Shown one piece after another: positions 52,093 through 61,126 of a stretch of 64,000 bases of DNA. The position numbers and the translations under genes are program-made. The notes beneath the pieces are model-generated. The model saw only the letters and a list, made by a program, of their open reading frames with translations, was not told the DNA's origin and did not search any database. Within the stretch, counting starts at the first letter, position 1; the number at the start of each line of letters is the position of its first letter. The DNA comes from Hahnella lacustris (GTDB taxonomy: Bacteria > Pseudomonadota > Gammaproteobacteria > Burkholderiales > Burkholderiaceae_A): assembly GCA_965194655.1 (NCBI GenBank), contig OZ239148.1, forward strand, positions 1-64,000. The letters are read 5' to 3'.

Positions 52093-52914
52093 GTGTCGAT
52101 GGTGAAAGGGGTGTTAAAGGCAGCGGTGATGTTGGGACTTGCCCTGACGGGCACGGTCGGTGCACAGGCGCCTGCGGTCGATGTAGGAGAAGCCTCGCGC
52201 CTTCGAAAACTCGTTCCAGCGCAAGTGCTCGAGCAAACAGCACTGGACCAGTATCGGGCCTTGCTCGCACGCGCCCAGGAGGCCGGACGTCTGGTGCCTC
52301 CTGAAGACCCTCGGGCACAGAGGCTGCGGTCTATTGCCTCCGATCTTCTTCCTCATGTGGAGCAATGGAACCCAGACGCCCGCAGGTGGCGGTGGGAGGT
52401 GTCGCTCATTGATCAGCCCGTGATTAATGCGTTTTGCATGCCGGGAGGCAAGATTGCCTTTTTCACCGGCATCATCGATCAGCTCAAGCTCACTGACGAT
52501 GAAATTGCGGTGATCATGGGCCATGAGATGGCCCATGCGCTGCGGGAGCACGCCCGTGAGCGTGTCGCCAAGGAGCAGCTCACGGGCCTGGGCGCGAGCC
52601 TTGTGGCGGGCCTGCTGGGATTGGGTGACCTGGGTCGGTCTGCGCTTGGCGCAGGGGCACAATTAATGACCTTGAAGTTCTCGCGAGACGACGAGGTGGA
52701 GGCCGACCGAGTGGGGCTTGAGATCTCCAGTCGTGCGGGCTATCACCCGAGGGCTGGTGTGAGCCTATGGCGCAAAATGCAGGCCGCTCAGAAGGGTGCC
52801 CCTCCTCAATGGCTTTCTACTCACCCGTCTGGGGACCGACGCATCCAAGAGATGCAGGCCCTGCAAGAGCAGCTGATGCCGCTCTATCGTCAGGCGCCCC
52901 AGCGATCTCGATAA
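52093..52914 (+). CDS. M48-family periplasmic zinc metallopeptidase
   Basis: This is an M48 protease of the LoiP/YcaL/BepA-like group. The 273-residue precursor has a signal-like N-terminus (about 4-24, ending GAQA), the zinc motif HEMAH (His144, Glu145, His148) in IAVIMGHEMAHALREH, and the third ligand Glu in SRDDEVEADRVGL. A late THPSGDRRI motif matches the family. The start is GTG at 52093, after a G-rich stretch, or ATG at 52099. The last 25 bp overlap pyrE. It has no TPR domain. Confidence 0.87.
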   Translation: MSMVKGVLKAAVMLGLALTGTVGAQAPAVDVGEASRLRKLVPAQVLEQTALDQYRALLARAQEAGRLVPPEDPRAQRLRSIASDLLPHVEQWNPDARRWRWEVSLIDQPVINAFCMPGGKIAFFTGIIDQLKLTDDEIAVIMGHEMAHALREHARERVAKEQLTGLGASLVAGLLGLGDLGRSALGAGAQLMTLKFSRDDEVEADRVGLEISSRAGYHPRAGVSLWRKMQAAQKGAPPQWLSTHPSGDRRIQEMQALQEQLMPLYRQAPQRSR

Positions 52915-53561
52915 TCGGCGACTGCCTGAGCGTGTTGTTTGAGCTCTGGCGAAGCAGCGTGTTGCAGCAGGTCAAGCAGATCTGTGAGGCGTGCAATCGC
53001 AATGACCGGGATGCCGAAGGCCTGTTCGGTCTCCTGAACGGCCGAATGGGGGGTGGGCGCATCGGCTGTACCGCCCTTCTCCATGCGATCGAGGGCAATC
53101 AGAACGCCGCATGGACTCGCACCGAGATCACGGATCAAGGCAACGGATTCCCGAACTGAGGTGCCTGCTGAGATGACATCGTCAATGATGAGGACCCTCC
53201 CTTGCACCGGGGCACCCACTATGACGCCCCCCTCTCCATGGTCTTTCGCTTCTTTGCGGTTGTAGGAAAACGGCAGGTCATGCCCTTTTGCAGCCATGGC
53301 CACCGCCGTGGCGCTGGCCAGGGTAATACCCTTGTAGGCCGGACCGAACAGGAGATCGACTTCTAGTCCCTGATGGGCCTGGGCATTGAGAAGCGTCTGA
53401 GCATAGAAGCCGGCCAGGCGTCCAAGCAGGCCTCCAGAATAGAACAGACCAGCATTAAAAAAGTACGGGGAGATGCGTCCGGCCTTGGTTTTAAAGCTGC
53501 CAAATCGAAGAACGCCACTCTCAATGGCAAACTGAAGAAATGACTGTTGAGTGCTTTGCAT
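52890..53561 (-). CDS. pyrE: Orotate phosphoribosyltransferase
   Basis: PyrE converts orotate and PRPP to orotidine monophosphate in pyrimidine synthesis. From the ATG at 53561 the protein has 223 residues with YFFNAGLFYSGGLL, LFGPAYKGITLA, the dimer-loop Lys region FSYNRKEAKDHGEGG and the PRPP-binding motif GRVLIIDDVISAGTSVRES. A GTG at 53576 would add five residues. It diverges from xth by 18 bp and overlaps the M48 gene by 25 bp at the 3' end. Confidence 0.96.
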   Translation of the reverse strand: MQSTQQSFLQFAIESGVLRFGSFKTKAGRISPYFFNAGLFYSGGLLGRLAGFYAQTLLNAQAHQGLEVDLLFGPAYKGITLASATAVAMAAKGHDLPFSYNRKEAKDHGEGGVIVGAPVQGRVLIIDDVISAGTSVRESVALIRDLGASPCGVLIALDRMEKGGTADAPTPHSAVQETEQAFGIPVIAIARLTDLLDLLQHAASPELKQHAQAVADYRDRWGA

Positions 53562-53579
53562 ATTTGGAGAATACACGGC

Positions 53580-54422
53580 ATGCGAATCATTAGCCTGAAC
53601 TTAAATGGCCTTCGCTCGGCCGCAGATAAAGGGGTGATGGACTGGCTTTCAGCCCAGTCTGCAGATGTCGTCTGCCTCCAGGAACTGAAGGCCCAGCCGT
53701 CGGATTTGTCCGAGAGGCATTTGAGCTTCCCGACAGATCGGGGGGCAGCTCAGTCGTGGCTGCACTGCGCACAAAAGCGGGGATACAGCGGCGTGGGCCT
53801 TTATTCCTCTCATCAGCCGGTCCGTGTAGAAACAGGTTTTGGAGTGCCAGAGTTCGATGATGAGGGTCGCCTGGTTCGTGCTGACTTCTCCGCGGGAACG
53901 CTGTGCGAGATGCCGCTGTCGGTGATGAGCCTTTACGCACCGTCGGGCAGTGCTTCTGAGGAACGCCAGGCCTCCAAGTTTCGATTCATGGAGGCTTTTC
54001 GTCCCTGCCTGGAGCAGTGGATGCAGGATCATCTCGACACCGGCCGCGAGTACATGATTTGTGGCGATTGGAACATCGCCCATACGAATAGGGACCTCAA
54101 GAACTGGAAGGGGAACCAGAAAAATTCAGGCTTTCTGCCAGAGGAACGGGCATGGATTTCGGACATCCTCGACCGCATGGGCTGGGTCGACGGATTTCGT
54201 CATCTGTATCCCGAGGAGCAGGAGCGGGGGTACACCTGGTGGAGCAACCGTGGCCAGGCCCGAGCCAAGAATGTGGGCTGGAGAATTGACTACGCGCTGA
54301 TCACACCTGGGCTGGCCTCGAGATTACGTGCGGCCACGGTCTATAAGGATCAGCGCTTCTCGGATCATGCCCCGCTGGTGTTGGACTTTCTGGCGACCAC
54401 GACCGGAACCGGGCTGAGCTGA
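53580..54422 (+). CDS. xth: Exodeoxyribonuclease III (AP endonuclease)
   Basis: This enzyme cuts at abasic sites and removes 3' blocking groups in base-excision repair. The 280-residue EEP-fold protein starts MRIISLNLNGLRSA. It has the catalytic Glu in CLQELKAQ, DWNIAHTNRD with the catalytic Asp/Asn, WRIDYALITPGL and the terminal His in FSDHAPLVLD. GGAG lies about 11 bases before the ATG. Its last 58 bp overlap the convergent uspA gene. Confidence 0.94.
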   Translation: MRIISLNLNGLRSAADKGVMDWLSAQSADVVCLQELKAQPSDLSERHLSFPTDRGAAQSWLHCAQKRGYSGVGLYSSHQPVRVETGFGVPEFDDEGRLVRADFSAGTLCEMPLSVMSLYAPSGSASEERQASKFRFMEAFRPCLEQWMQDHLDTGREYMICGDWNIAHTNRDLKNWKGNQKNSGFLPEERAWISDILDRMGWVDGFRHLYPEEQERGYTWWSNRGQARAKNVGWRIDYALITPGLASRLRAATVYKDQRFSDHAPLVLDFLATTTGTGLS

Positions 54423-54811
54423 ACCATCTGGTTCGTCACGGACCCGATCAATAAGTCAGTCAGGCCTCCACGGCCTTTATGGCCAAGGACCAGCAGGTCG
54501 AGGCTCTCCTGGGTGATGGTGTTGAGCAGGGTCTCAACAATCGGCCCATGCGCCCGGATCACACGATGTTTGAGCCCGCTCTGCTGTGCTTGCTCAGCGG
54601 CATGGGCCAGATCGCCTTGTGCGAGCTCGTCAAGATAGGCGGCCACCTGATCACGATCAATGCCACGTGCGATCGGCGAGGCCAGGCTGTCAATGCTGAC
54701 ATGGATCAGAATCAGCTCCGGTGGAACCTTCATCGAATGGCTCAGCGCAATGGCCGTTTTGAGAGCCCCCAGCGCATGATCAGATCCATCGATTGCAACG
54801 CCAATTCTCAT
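54365..54811 (-). CDS. Universal stress protein (UspA family)
   Basis: The 148-residue protein is a single Usp domain: MRIGVAIDGSDHALGALKTA at the N-terminus and the ATP-binding G-2X-G-9X-G(S/T) motif in GHKGRGGLTDLLIGSVT near residues 114-130. It is therefore probably an ATP-binding Usp. AAAGGAAAGG lies before the ATG at 54811; the longer frame to 54916 is rejected because it runs into glmS. It is the last gene after glmS (25 bp) and overlaps xth by 58 bp at the 3' end. Confidence 0.9.
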   Translation of the reverse strand: MRIGVAIDGSDHALGALKTAIALSHSMKVPPELILIHVSIDSLASPIARGIDRDQVAAYLDELAQGDLAHAAEQAQQSGLKHRVIRAHGPIVETLLNTITQESLDLLVLGHKGRGGLTDLLIGSVTNQMVQLSPVPVVVARKSNTSGA

Positions 54812-54836
54812 GGTCAGCCTTTCCTTTTGGAGGGTT

Positions 54837-56693
54837 TTACTCGACCGTGACGCTCTTGGCCAGGTTTCGGGGTTTATCGACATCATGCCCTCTTGCCAGC
54901 GCGACATGGTAGGCAAGCATCTGAAGCGGGATCACATGCAAGATGGGGGATAACAAGCCAGCGTGTGCACCGAGTGTGATGACCTCCACGCCCTCTGAGG
55001 GCTCGAATGCGCTGCCTTGGTCCGCAATCACAAACAGCCGACCACCGCGAGCGCGAACCTCTTCAAGGTTACTTCGGAGCTTCTCCAGCAGTTGATCATT
55101 CGGAGCAACAGCGACCACGGGCATGTTGTCATCGACCAGAGCAAGGGGCCCATGTTTGAGCTCCCCGGCTGCATAGGCCTCGGCGTGGATGTAGCTGATT
55201 TCTTTCAGCTTGAGCGCACCCTCTAGGGCGATCGGGTAGTGAATGCCACGTCCCAGAAAGAGCGCGTGATCCTTGTTCACGAAGTGTCTGGCCCAGGCAG
55301 CAAAGGATGGCTCAGCCTCGAGGATGGAGCTGAGCGCAGCCGGAAGGTGCCTCAAGGCGTCCAGATGAGACTGAAGACTCGATGCATCGATGCTGCCATG
55401 ATGACGCCCCAGCGTCAGTGTCAGCAGGTAGAGCGCAGCCAGTTGTGTCGTGAAGGCCTTGGTAGAGGCCACACCGATCTCAGGACCGGCTCGCGTGAGA
55501 AATCGCAGACGGCAGGCACGGATCAGGGAGGATTCCGGCACATTGCAAATGGCTAGGGTGTGACGAAGACCTTGACGATGGGCGTGCTCGATGGCGGCGA
55601 GCGTATCGGCCGTCTCTCCGGATTGTGAGATGGCGATGACGAGGGTGTCGGCTTCGCTCACACTCTGTCGGTAGCGGTACTCGCTGGCGATCTCGACCTG
55701 ACAGGGGAGTCCGGCGACGGCCTCGATCCAATAGCGGGCCACCATACCCGCATGATGGCTCGTGCCGCAGGCGAGAATCAGGACCCGTCGCGTTTGAGTA
55801 AAGACCTCGGCCGCATCTGCCCCAAAGAGGCCATCCGAGATGTTGGAAGCCTGCATGACCATCTCTAGAGTGGCCGCGACGGCACCGGGCTGCTCGGCCA
55901 TCTCCTTCTGCATGTAATGACGATAGGGGCCGAGCGCGACGTCATCATCACTCAGGGCACTGCGGACCATGGGCCGCTCGACGGCGACACCCTGGAGATC
56001 GCGGATACGAATCTCGATGAGACCATCCGAGCCGGTGGTGAGGGACAGTTCATCGCCATCCTCGAGATAGACCATGTCTCGTGTGACCTGCAAGAGGGCG
56101 GATGCATCTGAGGCCAGGAATGCCTGTTGGGGATTCTCACTGACTCCTAGAATGAGGGGCGCACCGTGCCGACTTGCGACCAGGGCGCCGGGGTCCCTGG
56201 AGCTGATGGCAGCAATGGCATAGGCGCCAGTGAGCTGCTTCAGGACGTTCGTAAAGGCGGTGGGAAGGTCGAGGCTTTGGAGACGCTCTCGATGCAGGAG
56301 GTGAGCAATGACCTCGGTGTCGGTTTGAGACTCGAAGCGATACCCCTGGGAGACCAGCTCCTCACGCAGGCTTAAGTGGTTCTCGATGATGCCGTTGTGA
56401 ACCAGACAGACGCGAAGTCCTTCTCCCTCTGACCAATGAGGGTGTGCGTTGTCTTGCGTCACACCGCCGTGCGTGGCCCAACGCGTGTGGGCAATGCCCA
56501 GGGTGGAGCTGAGATTGGCTGAGGCTTTGGCCAGCTCCGAGACACGGCCGACGGCACGGACTCGAGTCAGGTCTCCTGAGACCGCGCAGGCCAGACCTGC
56601 TGAGTCATAGCCCCGATACTCCAGTCTTCTTAAGCCCTCCAGTAGAACTGGAACGATGTTCTGGTTTGAGAGTGCTGCGACGATTCCACACAC
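54837..56693 (-). CDS. glmS: Glutamine-fructose-6-phosphate aminotransferase (isomerizing)
   Basis: GlmS makes glucosamine 6-phosphate, the first step toward UDP-GlcNAc. The 618-residue protein has the N-terminal glutaminase with nucleophile Cys2 (MCGIVAAL), two SIS domains (ILACGTSHHAGMV; FLGRGIHYPIALEGALKLKE) and the conserved end NLAKSVTVE. The start codon is GTG, with GGAG 9 bases upstream, 17 bp after glmU. It contributes to the same pathway as glmU. No glmS ribozyme-sized leader fits in this gap. Confidence 0.97.
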   Translation of the reverse strand: MCGIVAALSNQNIVPVLLEGLRRLEYRGYDSAGLACAVSGDLTRVRAVGRVSELAKASANLSSTLGIAHTRWATHGGVTQDNAHPHWSEGEGLRVCLVHNGIIENHLSLREELVSQGYRFESQTDTEVIAHLLHRERLQSLDLPTAFTNVLKQLTGAYAIAAISSRDPGALVASRHGAPLILGVSENPQQAFLASDASALLQVTRDMVYLEDGDELSLTTGSDGLIEIRIRDLQGVAVERPMVRSALSDDDVALGPYRHYMQKEMAEQPGAVAATLEMVMQASNISDGLFGADAAEVFTQTRRVLILACGTSHHAGMVARYWIEAVAGLPCQVEIASEYRYRQSVSEADTLVIAISQSGETADTLAAIEHAHRQGLRHTLAICNVPESSLIRACRLRFLTRAGPEIGVASTKAFTTQLAALYLLTLTLGRHHGSIDASSLQSHLDALRHLPAALSSILEAEPSFAAWARHFVNKDHALFLGRGIHYPIALEGALKLKEISYIHAEAYAAGELKHGPLALVDDNMPVVAVAPNDQLLEKLRSNLEEVRARGGRLFVIADQGSAFEPSEGVEVITLGAHAGLLSPILHVIPLQMLAYHVALARGHDVDKPRNLAKSVTVE

Positions 56694-56710
56694 GAGTCAG
56701 TCTCCGATGC

Positions 56711-58117
56711 TCAATGAGAGGTCTTCTTCGGCCGCTTCCACCGGGCAATGCTCGTCTGTCGAGCTCGGGAGAGGGTCAGTTGGCCAGCCGGCGCGTCGGC
56801 GGTGAGGGTGGTGCCGGCACCGAGCGTGGCGCCCTCCCCCACGACCACAGGGGCCACCAACTGAGTGTCGGAGCCAATGAATGCATCGTTGCCAATGATG
56901 GTGCGGTGCTTGTGAGCGCCGTCGTAGTTACAGGTGATGGTGCCAGCACCAATGTTGACTCGTTCACCGACCGTGGCATCGCCGATGTAAGAGAGGTGAT
57001 TCGCCTTGGACATGGCGCCAATGCTGCTGTTTTTGATCTCAGTGAAATTGCCGACATGAGCCCCTTCGCCAAGCTGAGTGCCGGGACGAAGTCTGGCAAA
57101 GGGCCCTACGACGGCTCGGGCTCCAAGCTCACAGGATTCCAAATGAGACATGGCCTCAATCCGGGAGCCGGGTCCCACACGAACATCCTTGAGAACACAG
57201 TTCGGGCCAATCTGGACATCATCAGAGAGCACCACCGTTCCCTCAAAAACGCAGCCTGGATCTATACGCACGTCTTGCCCGCATTGGAGTGATCCACGAA
57301 TATCGATGCGGCTCGGGTCTGCGAGGCTCACGCCGGCCTCCAGCAGCGCATTGGCCAGACGGCGCTGGAGGTGTCGCTCAAGCTGACTGCGGTCAGATTG
57401 TGAGTTAACCCCTTGAGTCTCTATGGGGTCAGGACAGCAGTGGGTGGCCACCCGAAGACCAGCCTCTACGGCCATGGCCAGGACATCGGTCAGGTAATAC
57501 TCGCCTTGGGCGTTCTGGTTTCTGAGGGCCTGGACCCAGGTCCGAAGCAGCGCCGTCGGGGCCACGAGGACCCCGGTGTTCACTTCTTGAATGAGGCGCT
57601 GTTCATCGCTGGCATCTTTTTCCTCGACGCAGCCTCTCAAGTGACCATCGGCGTCTCTCAGAATCCGTCCGTAGCCAGTGGGGTTGATGAGTCTTGTGGT
57701 CAGGAGTCCAATCCCGTCGTGGCTGAGGGCGAGATTGAGAAGGCTGCTGAGGGTCTCTCGAGTCAAGAGCGGAACGTCTCCATAAAGGACGACGGTATGA
57801 CCCTCTTGTGGGAGAGAGGGCATGGCGCAGGCGACAGCATGCCCCGTGCCCTGAGGCGGGTCTTGTACGGCAAAGCTCAGTGAGGCGTGATTCGAAAATG
57901 CTTGCCGAACATAGGCTTCGACAGCCTCTGCTCCAAAGCCCACCACACAGACCATGTGAGAGGTCTGGAGCTCTCGTGCGGTTGAGAGGACCCGGCCCAG
58001 CATGGGCACCCCGCCGATGGGGTGCAAGACCTTTGGCAGCCCCGAGCGCATTCGACTCCCGCGCCCTGCGGCGAGCACCACCACGGAGAGGAGATCAGCC
58101 TTCTTTGGCGTGCTCAT
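56711..58117 (-). CDS. glmU: Bifunctional GlmU (GlcN-1-P acetyltransferase / UDP-GlcNAc pyrophosphorylase)
   Basis: GlmU makes UDP-GlcNAc for wall and LPS synthesis. The 468-residue protein has the uridylyltransferase N-terminus (VVVLAAGRGSRMRSGLPKVL, VLYGDVPLLT, YYLTDVLAMAV) and a left-handed beta-helix acetyltransferase C-terminus (about 255-450; hexapeptide repeats, HLSYIGDATVGERVNIGAGTI segment, then CNYDGAHKHRTIIG). The start overlaps the stop of the sodium symporter as ATGA. glmS follows after 17 bp. Confidence 0.97.
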   Translation of the reverse strand: MSTPKKADLLSVVVLAAGRGSRMRSGLPKVLHPIGGVPMLGRVLSTARELQTSHMVCVVGFGAEAVEAYVRQAFSNHASLSFAVQDPPQGTGHAVACAMPSLPQEGHTVVLYGDVPLLTRETLSSLLNLALSHDGIGLLTTRLINPTGYGRILRDADGHLRGCVEEKDASDEQRLIQEVNTGVLVAPTALLRTWVQALRNQNAQGEYYLTDVLAMAVEAGLRVATHCCPDPIETQGVNSQSDRSQLERHLQRRLANALLEAGVSLADPSRIDIRGSLQCGQDVRIDPGCVFEGTVVLSDDVQIGPNCVLKDVRVGPGSRIEAMSHLESCELGARAVVGPFARLRPGTQLGEGAHVGNFTEIKNSSIGAMSKANHLSYIGDATVGERVNIGAGTITCNYDGAHKHRTIIGNDAFIGSDTQLVAPVVVGEGATLGAGTTLTADAPAGQLTLSRARQTSIARWKRPKKTSH

Positions 58118-59559
58118 CGGTGCTCGGCCCCTGGTGAGAGACCATGGAGGTGGGCGCGGTGTGGATTGGGCGAGACATAGGATCCGATGACCATGCCCAT
58201 CAGGCTAAAGCACAGGCCAATCAGCTGGGGCTCGACCAGAAGCTCAGCACCGCTGGCCTCGAGGAGCAGCCAGGTTCCAAGGCCAAAGAAAATGGAGAGG
58301 CTCGCGCCGAGGTTGCTGGCTTTTCGCCAGAACAGCCCGGCCGCGAGGGGCACGAACGCACCAGCCAAGGTGATCCGATAGGCGTTCTCCACCATGCCAT
58401 GGATGCTCTCATCGGTGAGTAAGGCATAGGCGGTCACCATCACGGTAAAGACCGCCACGGTGATCCGGGTGGTGAGCAGCAGCTGACGGTCGGACATATG
58501 GGGCTGGCCGCCCTTCAGGACATTCTCAGCGAAGGTGACTGCAGGAGCCAACAGCGTTCCAGAGGCCGTGCTCATGATGACGGAGAGCAGCGCGCCGAAG
58601 AAGATCACTTGCACCCAGAACGGCATGTATTGAAGGACCAGCGTGGGGAGAACGAGCTGAGAGTCCTGATCCATGAGTCTGGCCGTGAGGTCTGCATCGA
58701 TCATGCTGGCGGAGTACGCCAGAAAGAGGGGAACCGCAGCAAAAAAGAAGTAGGCGACGCCGCCGAGCGTGGTGCCCCAGACGGCGACCGCCTCGCTCTT
58801 GGAGGAGTTGACGCGCTGAAACACGTCTTGTTGGGGGATGGAGCCCAGCGCCATGGTGAAGAGTGCCGCCATCCATCCCAACAGGTCGATGGGATCCAGC
58901 GTGGGCAGCCATTCAAACTTTCCTTCTGCGGCAGCCTTTGCAATGACGGGGCCAAAGCCGCCGGCCATGTCACCCGCCATCCACGCCACGATCAGCAGGC
59001 CCACCACAATCACAATCATCTGAATAAACGTGGTGGCTGCCACGCTCCACATCCCTCCGAAGAGGGTGTAAGTCAGCACCACCGCCGCACCGATCAGCAT
59101 GCCCATGCTCATCGAAACCATGTCATTCGAGAGCACATTGAAAACAAGCCCGAGCGCGGTGATCTGAGCGGAGACCCAGCCCAGGTAGGACACGACGATG
59201 CAGAGTGAAATGATGAGCTCAGTCTGACGGTTGTAGCGTCGCTTAAAGAAGTCCCCAAGCGTGAGCAGCTTCATTCGGTAGAGCGGAAGCGCAAAGACCA
59301 GGCCAAAAAGAACCAGGCAGAGCGATGCGCCGAGCGGGTCAGAGATCAGGCCTCGAAACCCTTCTTCGAGGAAGGTCGCGGAGACACCGAGCACGGTTTC
59401 TGCCCCGAACCAGGTGGCAAAGACCATGGCCATGACCACAGGCATCGGCATGTGCCGGCCAGCGGTGATGTAGTCCTGTGCAGTGTGGACCTGCCGGGCC
59501 GCCACCAGCCCAATCAGGACAGAGACCAGAAGATAGAGAGAGACCAGGGCTAAAAGCAT
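58114..59559 (-). CDS. Sodium:solute symporter (SSS family), substrate unknown
   Basis: This 481-residue integral membrane protein has about 12-13 predicted helices and the SSS fold, seen in GRHMPMPVVMAMVFATWFGAETVLG, FGGMWSVAATTFIQM, and SIPQQDVFQRVNSSKS. The substrate could be an amino acid, monocarboxylate or vitamin; nothing decides it. The ATG at 59559 has AAGGA seven bases upstream and is preferred to a TTG at 59589. It follows ubiB by 10 bp and overlaps glmU by four bases. An SSS gene here is not part of the usual ttcA-glmU-glmS order. Confidence 0.85.
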   Translation of the reverse strand: MLLALVSLYLLVSVLIGLVAARQVHTAQDYITAGRHMPMPVVMAMVFATWFGAETVLGVSATFLEEGFRGLISDPLGASLCLVLFGLVFALPLYRMKLLTLGDFFKRRYNRQTELIISLCIVVSYLGWVSAQITALGLVFNVLSNDMVSMSMGMLIGAAVVLTYTLFGGMWSVAATTFIQMIVIVVGLLIVAWMAGDMAGGFGPVIAKAAAEGKFEWLPTLDPIDLLGWMAALFTMALGSIPQQDVFQRVNSSKSEAVAVWGTTLGGVAYFFFAAVPLFLAYSASMIDADLTARLMDQDSQLVLPTLVLQYMPFWVQVIFFGALLSVIMSTASGTLLAPAVTFAENVLKGGQPHMSDRQLLLTTRITVAVFTVMVTAYALLTDESIHGMVENAYRITLAGAFVPLAAGLFWRKASNLGASLSIFFGLGTWLLLEASGAELLVEPQLIGLCFSLMGMVIGSYVSPNPHRAHLHGLSPGAEHR

Positions 59560-59569
59560 GTCGCGTCCT

Positions 59570-61126
59570 TCAAGAGAAAAATGCGGCAAACAACCACGGA
59601 GAGACCATCACAACGATCACCAACAACTGAAGCCAGCGCCGCGTGCGGCGGGTCTCATCAGCCAATCGACGAATCTGATGAGCCGTTTCATCCGCCCGAG
59701 GGTAGGCCGCCTGTGTCAATGCAGCATGGGCGAGCCGCGGCAGCTGCGGCAATAGTTTGGCCCAACGTTCGGCTTCGCGCATGCCTTGTGCGCGCAAGGC
59801 CTCAAAGCCCACCTGCTCCTTCATCCATCGCTCCAGAAACGGCTTGGCTGTCACCCAGAGATCCAGGTCCGGATCGAGCTGGCGACCGAGCCCTTCAATA
59901 TTGAGCAGCGTTTTCTGCAGCAAGACGAGTTGAGGCTGAATCTCCACATTGAATCGACGAGAGGCTTGAAACAGACGCATGAGCACCTGACCGAGCGAGA
60001 TCTCCTTGAGCGGGCGATCAAAAAAGGGCTCGCAAACCCCACGCACGGCTGCCTCCAGCGCGTCTATGCGGGTGTCTGCGGGCGCCCAGCCTGATTCAAC
60101 ATGAAGCTCTGCAACGCGACGGTAATCGCGCCTGAAGAACGCCAGAAAGTTCTGCGCGAGATAGTTCTTATCGTATTCGGACAAGGTGCCGACAATGCCG
60201 AAGTCCAGTGCAATGTAATGTCCAAAATGTGGGCCTCGGTCAGAGACGAGAATATTTCCCGGGTGCATGTCAGCGTGGAAATACCCATCTCGAAAGACCT
60301 GGGTAAAGAAGATCTCCACCCCCTCTCGGGAGAGCTGCTGCAGATCCACGCCTGCCTCGCGCAGTCGGTCCATCCTCCCGATGGGAATGCCGTAGACCCG
60401 CTCCATCACAATGACATTGGGCTGACAGAGCTCCCAGACCATCTCTGGGATGAGCAGGAGCCCTGAGTGCTCGAAGTTTCTCCGAAGCTGGGCCGCATTC
60501 GCCGCCTCACGCACCAGGTCAAGTTCATCATGGAGGTAATGATTGAATTCCTCCACGACCTCTCTGGGCTTGAGACGTCGGCCATCCGGAGAGAGGCGCT
60601 CGACCCATTGCGCCCCCAGCGCCAATAGGGCCAGATCCTTGTCAATGATCTCCAGCATGCCGGGGCGCAGCACCTTGACTGCAACCTCCCGTCCGTCATG
60701 GAGCTGAGCGAAGTGGACCTGGGCGATGGAGGCACTGGCCACGGGGTTCGGGTCAAAGACCAAAAAGAGCTGCTCGATGGTCCGCCCAAAGGCCTTCTCG
60801 ATGGCCGCAATCGCTTGGTCTGAAGGAAATGGGGGGACCTGATCTTGGAGCAGGGCGAGCTCGTTGGCGATGTCTTCCGGCAGCAGATCGCGACGGGTGG
60901 AGAGCACCTGACCGAATTTGACGAAGATGGGGCCGAGGCTCTCGAGCGCCTCCCGAATACGCTGACCACGAGGCGCGTGAAAGCGCCGGCCCAGACGCAA
61001 GAGAAAGAGAGTGCCGGCCAGCACTCGCGAGTCCAGACCTCGCCGGGCCCCATCCACTGCGAGCTGGTCAAGCCCGTACTTCCAGACAACCCAGAGAATC
61101 GTGAGCAGTCGAAAAAATGCGTTCAT
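59570..61126 (-). CDS. ubiB: Ubiquinone biosynthesis protein UbiB
   Basis: UbiB is an ABC1/ADCK-type atypical kinase/ATPase that supports ubiquinone synthesis. The 518-residue protein has the family KxGQ motif region FVKFGQVLSTRRDLLP, an Ala-rich nucleotide loop PVASASIAQVH, the EFNHYLHDELDLVREAANA block and YFHADMHPGNILV, with two C-terminal membrane segments. The start overlaps the ttcA stop as ATGA. Unlike many genomes it is not next to ubiE/ubiJ here; ubiK is also separate in this window. Confidence 0.94.
   Translation of the reverse strand: MNAFFRLLTILWVVWKYGLDQLAVDGARRGLDSRVLAGTLFLLRLGRRFHAPRGQRIREALESLGPIFVKFGQVLSTRRDLLPEDIANELALLQDQVPPFPSDQAIAAIEKAFGRTIEQLFLVFDPNPVASASIAQVHFAQLHDGREVAVKVLRPGMLEIIDKDLALLALGAQWVERLSPDGRRLKPREVVEEFNHYLHDELDLVREAANAAQLRRNFEHSGLLLIPEMVWELCQPNVIVMERVYGIPIGRMDRLREAGVDLQQLSREGVEIFFTQVFRDGYFHADMHPGNILVSDRGPHFGHYIALDFGIVGTLSEYDKNYLAQNFLAFFRRDYRRVAELHVESGWAPADTRIDALEAAVRGVCEPFFDRPLKEISLGQVLMRLFQASRRFNVEIQPQLVLLQKTLLNIEGLGRQLDPDLDLWVTAKPFLERWMKEQVGFEALRAQGMREAERWAKLLPQLPRLAHAALTQAAYPRADETAHQIRRLADETRRTRRWLQLLVIVVMVSPWLFAAFFS

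Noticed and set aside
56694..56710. glmS ribozyme
   Set aside because: The ribozyme is a feature of Gram-positive glmS leaders and needs over 100 bases; the gap here is 17 bp.
58498..59208. 236-residue frame opposite the sodium symporter
   Set aside because: Antisense to hydrophobic helices, giving a highly charged His/Arg/Asp-rich product typical of shadows.
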